A program made the position numbers and the translations under genes. The notes below the pieces were generated by a model. The model saw only the letters and a list, made by a program, of their open reading frames with translations. It had not been told where the DNA came from and ran no database searches. A stretch of DNA of 64,000 nt from Emydura subglobosa (lineage: Eukaryota; Chordata; Testudines; Chelidae): NCBI GenBank assembly GCA_007922225.1, contig ML679966.1, positions 36,522,793-36,586,792 of the forward strand. The letters are read 5' to 3'. Positions 57,301-64,000 of the stretch are shown here, piece after piece (within the stretch, counting starts at the first letter, position 1; each line of letters opens with the position of its first letter).

Positions 57301-60300
57301 AAAATTGCTTAAAAATTAAAATAGTAGGAATATTGCTGTTCAAAGTGTGGTTTTACTCTGAAAAGGGACTGTGTGTGTGTAAATATGAATGAAAAGTCTT
57401 TATGTGGTTCTACATTTATGATCTTTCAGTGACTTCTAAATCAAACTTTTTCATTTTTCAAATTTGTGGATTTTTTCCCATCTGGCGAACTGCAAACTCA
57501 CCCTGAAATCTAACCTTGAAGCCATGGTTCTTTCTGGCTCATTACTAATACTAATACTTAGCTTTTATAAAAATGCTTTTCACCCATAAATCTCAAAGTA
57601 CTTAAAATTCTGTAACTGGAATTTAGTTAACAATCCTGAAGAGAATCTAGTTAAATCTCATAGACTCGTAGACTTTAAGGTCAGAAGGGACCATTATGAT
57701 CATCTAGTGTGACCTTCTGCAGAACGCAGGCAACATGACCTCACTCACCCACTTCTGTAATAGACTCCTCACCTATGACTGAGTTATTGAAGTCCTCAAA
57801 TAATGGTTTAAAGACTTCAAGGTACAGAGAATCCACCAGCAAGTCACTCGTGCCCCATGCTGCAGAGGAAGGCAAAAAAAACAAACAAACCCCAGGGCCT
57901 CTGCCAATTTGCACCAGGGTAAAATTCCTTCCTGACCCCACAGATGGTGATCAGCTGAACCCTGAGCATGTGGGCAAGGCTCACGAGCCAGACACCTGGA
58001 AAGAATTCTCTGTAGTAACTCAGAACCCACCTCATCTAACATCCTATCATAGGCCTTTGGGCATATTTACTGCTAGTAGTCAAAGATCAGATAATTGCCA
58101 AATTAGGCTGTCCCATCATACCATCCCCTCTATAAACTTCTCAAGCTCAGTCTTGAAGCCAGCTAGTTTTCTTGCTCCCATTGTTCCCCTTGGAAGGCTG
58201 TTCTAGAACTTCACTTACAGAATTGTATTAGCTATGCACTTCTAAAAGGAGAAAAATAGTATCTTAGTAATTAAGGTAAGCAGAGTCCACTCTGAATATG
58301 CACTTATGGAAGAAACAACCACATTACAGTCTGTTTTCAGAATGGAAGTGCACTTTGATTGAAGCGTACTCAATCTATAGCTATTTGATGGGTGCAAAGT
58401 AGGTACATGTGACCTTTATGGAAGCCACAGGTCTGATGGAAAATCCTGGTCTCTGACTGGTTTCTCACAAAGTTGCACAGATCATGCTAAGCAGACAAGC
58501 GAAAGCCACAGGATCCCTTCCAGTCTTAACAGCTAAGAACAGGAGAGGAGGGAGAAGATGTTCTGTTTTGGATTTGCAGGGACCATAAGATAAATAGCAC
58601 ACTATCATTTCCTTAAAATATCATTGTTTGCTCGTTATTTAAACAAGCAATATTCATCCTATAAATGCCTTTATTTTTTCATCAGTGAGCTTTTCATACT
58701 AATGAATGGTCAAAAAGGAAATAAGTATAATGTCAGATCTTCATTGCTTATCACTGAATTATTTTAGAAGTATTTGGGCTAAATATTTCAGTATAGACTT
58801 CCGAATTTGCAGATAATTTTTTTGTAAATTAAAAAAAAAACTTGGATCTTGTTTTGTGTTTCAACATTGAAGAGGTTTTAAACTTTTTCAGTGCATTTGT
58901 GAGAGATAATGACCACAAATATCAAGTTAGGTTTTTTATTACATTATGAGTTAAAATTGAAAATCCTGAGGTCAGACTTTATTTTTTGCCTATGACTATC
59001 ATAAGTAAATTCGAGACTAGGTTCTTCTGCCCACATAAAATATAAATCTTGTTCCAGACTTGAACACACACAATATGCCACTGCACATTCTAGTCTTGAA
59101 GTTGACAGCCCTCATGTTGAAATTTTCAGGAAGAGTTTATCAGCTTAAAATAAGAAAGATCTATCAAACCAAATATCATATACATTAAAATAGAGTAGAA
59201 TAAAATATACCCTTCAACTGTATAATATATAAAATGAAAAATGTTTGTTACTTTGAGGGCTGTATTAAAAACAACTGTCAGTAGGCTTACATTGTGTTCT
59301 TAAAGCTTCCACAGATAAAGTAAAAATGTGTTGCAAAAATTACCATTATATTTTCTTAATAGTTTTACCAGCCATCTTTAACAAAATTAACTTAAGAGGC
59401 AAGATTTTAGAATAATTAAAATAAAATAATAACGTATCCTGAATATTGAGAACATAAGAATGGCCATACTGGGTCAGACCAATGGCCCATGTAGCCTGGT
59501 ATCCTGTCTTCCGACAGTAGCCAATGCCAGGTGCAGAGAGAGCCAAAGCGTCTGTTTTGTTTTGTGCAATAGTATTACAATGACAAATGTAATCAGCAAA
59601 AGCAGTATTCCAATATATTTATCTCTTCTTTTTTTTCCATTTCTATCCTTACTGTGAAAGAAGAGCCAATGGCAGTTTGTTTTGCTGCAGCACCAGCATA
59701 GTCTTAGCTGTAAAGACATTTTAGCCCTTTCCAAGGAGGAGCACATCAGCGTAAGGGTGATGCTCTGATGGCACAGAGCAGTTATAGTAACCGCTTATGC
59801 CACTTACTGTTCCTGGTATAGAAGGGTAAATGGTTTATGGCTACAGGAAAGAGGATGTGGCCAGGATGTCTGAGCCTGTTGTGACTGTTGCAACCTGGCA
59901 TAAGTTAGAGCAGTGCAACTCCAGGGGAACAGCCTGCACAGAGCATCCCTGAGATCAGAGGAATGCACAGCTGAGCTTTAAGCTGCTTTTGCATACCACC
60001 GTCTGACTTGTGCTACTTGTAGTTTGGCAGAACTAGAAGTCTCCTGTTCATTCCACTAGAGTTCATATTGAATAATAATAATAATTAATAAACTGCAAAT
60101 AAAATTCAGATGTTACGAATAGGAAGTAAGACTTTAACAGCTGAAAAACACATATTAGTAATAATGAGAGGAAATTTGCATGAACTTTACAAGAATCTAA
60201 AGCACTACATACAATTATAAGCTCTTGTAAAATTGTCATGTTTTGGAAAATGAGAACATCTGATTTGTTTATGCATATTTTTATACGATTAGAATGTTGA

Positions 60301-60497
60301 TAGCTATTGTTTTGATTTTTTTCTAAAAGACTTGAAGGCCACATTAAGAAAGGTTGAACATGAGACAGCCGACTTGAAGTTTCTGAATAACCAATATATA
60401 CATAAAATTCGATCATTAGAGCGAGATAACAAAGCCAAGACTGAAAAAATTCAGCAACTTCAGGAGAAGAATCTACAAGCAGTAGTACAAACTCCAG
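54257..60497 (+). CDS. CEP135: CEP135 (centrosomal protein 135 kDa), N-terminal exons
   Basis: Coding exons 54257-54369, 56514-56704 and 60330-60497 join into an open frame of 157 codons plus one base; the human protein has about 1140 residues, so only the first seventh is here. It begins MSTAAERKFINLRKRLDQLG (human: MTTAVERKYINIRKRLDQLG) and ends EKNLQAVVQTPG. Known role: a conserved coiled-coil centriole protein that links the SAS-6 cartwheel to CPAP and centriolar microtubules; the N-terminal coiled coil present here binds tubulin. Human loss causes microcephaly (MCPH8). The start is supported by an in-frame TGA at 54242 and A at -3. No lesion seen. Confidence 0.95.
54370..54889 (+). other. 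CEP135 intron 2, left end
   Basis: Nothing recognised. Confidence 0.5.
54895..55670 (-). mobile_element. CR1 LINE 3' region, antisense
   Basis: Left end GGATCAGAACAGAGGTCCAT then CTAGTCCAGTATGCTGTCTC is the reversed CR1 3' end. It continues with the usual reversed 3' UTR text, such as ATTCCAGATGAGGCCGCATC near 55538. No coding part retained. Confidence 0.82.
55671..56513 (+). other. CEP135 intron 2, right part
   Basis: Nothing recognised. Confidence 0.5.
56514..56704 (+). CDS. CEP135: CEP135 exon 3 (coiled coil)
   Basis: 191 nt between TGATTTCAG and GTAACA, from SDLVHTTESLRSTKLSAG to LKLKEQSDRHVK. Heptad-rich and charged; the NNELHLEILKLKEQ stretch is part of the N-terminal coiled coil. 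Confidence 0.95.
56705..57650 (+). other. CEP135 intron 3, left part
   Basis: AT-rich, with an (AT)-rich simple stretch at 57155-57190. The open stretch at 56958-57182 has no coding support. Confidence 0.5.
57651..58215 (-). mobile_element. CR1 LINE 3' region, antisense
   Basis: Left end ATAGACTCGTAGACTTTAAG then GTCAGAAGGGACCATTATGA is a reversed CR1 3' end of another subfamily. Includes the conserved AAAATTCCTTCCTGACCCCA segment at about 57921. The open frames in both directions here belong to this repeat. Confidence 0.9.
58216..59449 (+). other. CEP135 intron 3, middle
   Basis: Nothing recognised. Confidence 0.5.
59450..59546 (-). mobile_element. CR1 LINE 3' end, antisense, short
   Basis: AGAATGGCCATACTGGGTCA then GACCAATGGCCCATGTAGCC and CTGTCTTCCGACAGTAGCCA: a classic reversed CR1 3' terminus, about 95 nt. 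Confidence 0.9.
59547..60329 (+). other. CEP135 intron 3, right end
   Basis: Nothing recognised; AAT triplets at 60071-60090. Confidence 0.5.
60330..60497 (+). CDS. CEP135: CEP135 exon 4 (coiled coil)
   Basis: 168 nt between CTAAAAG and GTATGA, from DLKATLRKVEHETADLKFLN to EKNLQAVVQTPG. Acceptor is purine-rich next to the AG but has a T-run 8-20 nt upstream. Leaves in phase 1. Confidence 0.94.
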
Positions 60498-60848
60498 GTA
60501 TGACCTGTAAATATGAAGCAATCCTGGGTAGTCTTACTTTTCCCAAACTGTTACGATGCTCTACTTTATAGGTAAAGATGAGAAGTTGGGAGGAAACTTA
60601 GCATTTCAGTACAGCATAATTATCTTCTTAAACTTTTGGCTCTCTGCTGTGCAGGTCCACTTTTCCATACATTTAAGAGAGATTTGTGTAACATATTGTT
60701 ATCAAAGAAAGATGATGAGCAATATGGGCAAAGCTGTCTCTGCATATGTATTCAGTGGAAATTACATAGTTAGAAAATTACATAGTTAAAGGTATCATAT
60801 TAACCAACATAATTTTGACCGTGACTTTGCTACTAATGTACATAGTGG

Positions 60849-60946
60849 CAAATCATGTTTAACACTGTCAGTTGGTCATGGGTAAGCCCATGTCTCAGTA
60901 ATTTATCTTAACCATAACCAAATGACACCATGTTAAATATGATTTG
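60849..60946. repeat. Imperfect inverted repeat (stem-loop)
   Basis: CAAATCATGTTTAACACTGT (60849) and the reverse complement of 60912-60946 (CAAATCATATTTAACATGGT) match over about 33 nt with a 30-nt loop. Probably a MITE remnant. Confidence 0.6.
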
Positions 60947-61410
60947 TCCCCGTCTATATTGACTGCACAGTAATGGTCAGCATCATGTTAATTAACCTGT
61001 TAGAGCTGTTTGAGGGCTGTGTTAAATTGTACTGGCCTGTAATAGCCATAAAGGGCTGTAAACTTAGTTTAAAATCAAAGTAATATAGTGGCTTCTAAAT
61101 CCTTGCCTTCTTGTTTTCAATAATCATGCCTCTCCCCTGCCTTTCACTGCTTACAGCAAGAAGAAGAACACATGGACACCTACTTTGGCTGTACACTGCT
61201 GCAGGATCACAATTGTTGCATCTGGTTGATCCTCTCTGAGTCACTTATTTGGCTTTTGCAGCTGAAATCTGTTTAGTGTTGGGGTGCAAAACTGTCACTG
61301 TGCACCAAGGATCTGGCCTTCTCAGCTCACATAACTAAAAGTAGTCTCACTCTGCAGGTCTCTCTGATAAACGGACATGTGCTGGTGTTTTAATTTCACG
61401 TTAGGGTAAC

Positions 61411-61460
61411 TCCTTTCCCATACTCCTTTCCTTTCCCATACTCCTTTCCCATACTCTTTC
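61411..61460. repeat. Short TCCTTTCCCATAC tandem repeat
   Basis: Three to four imperfect copies of a 12-14 nt unit. Confidence 0.8.
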
Positions 61461-63149
61461 AAATGAGGAAGTGTTTGTGGGGAACAACAAAATCTTAGGT
61501 TTTATTTCTGAATTCTTTGGTTACCCATCCACTATTGGCATCTGAAAGAAATCCATGTACAATTTAGCTAAAATTAAGTTATCTGCTACTCTTTTTCACC
61601 TCCCTGCGTTCATATTCCTCCTTGGGATTTTTGTTAATTTCTTTCTTTATGACCCATTATACTTTCCCTTTATGACCGTGCTTTTCCCTCCTTTTTTTCC
61701 TTCTTATTTTTCCCCTCAGGAGTCTTCTTCAATTATCCTTATTTCATGCTCTAAGATTGTACATCATATTTAATCTTCTGGTCAGTAGAACTAGTGGTTG
61801 CTCCCTCTGAAACTAGTCAGTACTGCCCCTCATGCTTTTTATTTATATAATATAATATGAAAAATAAATTAGTGGTGCTCATGGCCCTTTACTTTAAAAG
61901 CAAATAGCCAAGGTTGCTTAAAGTATCTATAATGTAAATTAGATCGATAAGGCAATTAAATTAGTGATAGACCATTTGAAATTATGGGAGGAAGGAAGGG
62001 AAAAGAGGCATCAGCAAACAACTAGGAACTTAGTTTAGTCAGATCAAGTAGATCCTAAATGGTGTTTTGATTATACTTTTGACATTTTAATTTAACTTTT
62101 TTTTAATTCAGTGCTTAGCTGTTAGTGTGAAATTAGATCAGTGGTGGAAATGGCTGAAAGACATGTTTTAAGGAGAGCTAGGTTGTTTAGTGAACAGGAG
62201 TGAAATACATCATTTGGCCACAGGTAGTCACTAGAGTGACACAAGGAATCCATTCCGTCAAGTGCTGAGAGTGCTGGAGAAACAGTAATCCTAGCCCATG
62301 CTTCTCTAGGGAGATGTGAAAGTTAATTACAAATACCGGTATGCTACTACTAGATCCCTTTGTCAGCCTCCCTTCTGTTTTCTCTCTCCCCATTCTCTTT
62401 CGTCTCCTTGCTCCCTACTCTTTGTCCCTCCCCTTTTTGTTTTTTGCCTTCTACTGCTAATTAAATCCTAATTTAGACTCACTTCTGCATTTCTGAAAAA
62501 CTTTCCTGTGGCTTTGTAAAGACGTAATGAACAAAACTGTCAAAATTAAATCAATTCTCTTGATTTTAATTTTGCTGCTGGGGGATTTTCACAGAAATTT
62601 TCTCTCGCTCATCCTTCAGAATTACTGGAAGAATTCCTTCAATTCTATACCAAATGCCTTTTTACTGCAGAAACGTCTCATAGCTTTGTTTTTGGTGATT
62701 TATTTTTCAGCTGTAACATTTTAATATAACATCACTCAAGGTGTATGTCTGTAGCAATAAGAGTTCTATTGCTCTTGTGTAGTTGTGGAAACTTGCGCTG
62801 GTCTGCAGTTCCATGCTTATATAATCATATGATAGCTGATGAGTCCTAGGATTCCTGTTACTCCACAATATTCTGACCATGGAAATTATTCTTTCATACA
62901 GGTAGTCTTATTTTTCTCAGTGTGACATCCATTAATGGCAAAGCATATGTCAAACATATAATTTAGTATAATTATTATCACAGTTCAGGGCAACTATACC
63001 TGTAGTCTCCCCTCCATGATCCCTTGAGGACACACCTAGCTTCTCTTAGGCTTCCAGTTTCCCAGTCATCACCTGTCTTGGTTAGAGAGCCATGTGCCTC
63101 TCCCTCCTGACAGGGTTTTTTCCAGATGACACAGTTCCCTGCCTACACT

Positions 63150-63713
63150 GTGGTATTCCCAGCAAGCTCCATCATCTGCACTTTTTCTCTTTGAAAGCTA
63201 TAAACAGCATAATTGCCCACAGTTATAAGTTACCACACAGCTCTTTATAAGCAAGCACGTTTATTGTTAAGGTGAAAACATTACAGAGAAAACATTAAAA
63301 AGAATAAAAACCTACATACCTGCTAAAATGCTTATCAGAGGACATCCCAATTCCACCATTAGCCTCTGATAGTGTCAGTCCTTCAAAAGCCAAACTGGGC
63401 TTTCCCATGGTTAGGAGTTCATAACTGGCTTAGATTCAGCACCAGAACAACCAGGACTAGTTCAGTCTTTCCTTTATGCTGCTTGGGCCTTTGATCTTGG
63501 CCCCATGTAACAGGTGATCAGCAGACAATGGCTTGCTTCTCAGGGTGTAGCTTCAAAAGGCTGGATGTTTTCCTAATTGGAGGTAACTAATTTGCATTAA
63601 CCACTCCCTAGTCATTTCCCAGGAAATACACTTCACAGGTTTGTCCCAAAAGTCTCTTCTTGTCTGGAATATGGTTTAGTATAGTCCTTTGATCATTCAG
63701 GCCTTACATCACA
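63150..63713 (-). repeat. Candidate LTR, antisense, with polypurine tract
   Basis: On the minus strand the stretch AGGGGGAGA (complement of 63714-63722) is followed directly by TGTGATGTAAGG, the arrangement polypurine tract plus LTR start. An AATAAA signal lies at 63260-63265 (minus strand), about 450 nt into it, and CA-type end candidates lie near 63215. No open frame. The other end and target duplications were not found; it may be a solo LTR or chance. Confidence 0.35.
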
Positions 63714-63724
63714 TCTCCCCCTAA

Positions 63725-64000
63725 AGATTACACAGCAATGGAAGCATAGGGATAATAGAACTCGAGTCAGCTGACCCATGTCAGGGAACCCTGGGCTTGA
63801 GCATCTACACTGCACCTAAGTTAAGGATTTTATGACTCATTCTTGAACCTAGGGCTCTAGCATCCACACTGCAGTGCACAGAGCTGAGTCTGGTCAAAGT
63901 AACCCTACCCAGGCTGCCTAGCGCCCTCTGTGCTTAGTATTGACACTCTAGCCCTGTGAATGTGTTGCATTGTGGGAAAACTCTACTGTCCACCCTTTTG
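63725..64000. repeat. Unclassified repeat-like sequence at window end
   Basis: Two related segments, CTTGAGCATCTACACTGCAC (63797) and GCTCTAGCATCCACACTGCA (63851), and GCATTGTGGGAAA near the end resemble transposon end motifs. Not classified. Confidence 0.35.

Larger units (their letters stand above)
60498..62870 (+). other. CEP135 intron 4 (continues beyond window), left part
   Basis: No further CEP135 exon found: the expected GKKRS... continuation is absent. A stem-loop at 60849-60946 and a short TCCTTTCCCATAC tandem at 61411-61460 are the only structured parts. Confidence 0.5.

Noticed and set aside
57741..58206. Open frames of up to 143 codons in CEP135 intron 3
   Set aside because: They lie wholly inside a CR1 3' region, which is non-coding.
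1..64000. CRISPR arrays, bacterial operons or other prokaryotic systems
   Set aside because: The window is clearly vertebrate: intron-exon structure, amniote LINEs and SINEs. No regularly spaced repeats of CRISPR type are seen.
60498..64000. A further CEP135 exon
   Set aside because: I scanned for the expected continuation after VVQTPG (GKKRSIAF-like) with a phase-1 acceptor and did not find it; the exon must lie beyond the window.

Overview
The window is a stretch of vertebrate nuclear genome, most likely from a turtle (a crocodilian is the main alternative). Coding sequence is confined to short exons with GT-AG borders, separated by AT-rich introns carrying amniote repeats: CR1, L2, MIR, DIRS-type tyrosine-recombinase retrotransposons and hAT-like DNA transposons. 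The repeat mix, especially the degenerate DIRS copies and the repeat ending in GTTAGTCTTTAAAG, points to a slowly evolving sauropsid. This species call is inference; no search was run.

Two genes lie head to tail on the + strand. Positions 152-40902 hold the last 16 coding exons of EXOC1 (exocyst subunit Sec3), from about human residue 139 to the stop codon; the start, including the lipid-binding PH-like domain, lies upstream of the window. All exon phases join without a break into about 764 residues that look intact and very close to the mammalian protein. Two exons are small and in frame (21 nt and 45 nt) and look like cassette exons. After a repeat-rich intergenic region of about 9 kb, a CpG-rich promoter at 49.3-50.3 kb opens CEP135 (centrosomal protein 135): non-coding exon 1 ends at 50089, the ATG is at 54257, and coding exons 2-4 run to 60497. 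The rest of CEP135 lies downstream. The neighbourhood EXOC1-CEP135 matches the gene order known for human 4q12.

Most of the remainder is decayed mobile DNA. Intron 7 of EXOC1 holds an antisense CR1, a DIRS element with its terminal inverted repeats (20.1-23.9 kb) that has itself been hit by a 250-bp hAT element with a perfect 8-bp target duplication, and a second hAT-like element with a GC-rich core. The intergenic region holds two DIRS 5' fragments in tandem (42.2-45.7 kb). CEP135 intron 1 holds a CR1 fragment, a hAT-like element nested inside another transposon, and an L2 fragment. Several short TIR elements with GTCTACAC-type ends are scattered through both genes. One assembly gap of 100 N lies at 12198-12297 inside a C/T-rich repetitive tract.

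I see no new gene cluster, immune system or other undescribed machinery here. The most unusual signals are structural: a perfect 47-bp inverted repeat built from part of an interspersed repeat, a decayed hammerhead-ribozyme-like core in a sister copy, nested transposons that can be dated relative to each other, and a microexon in EXOC1.
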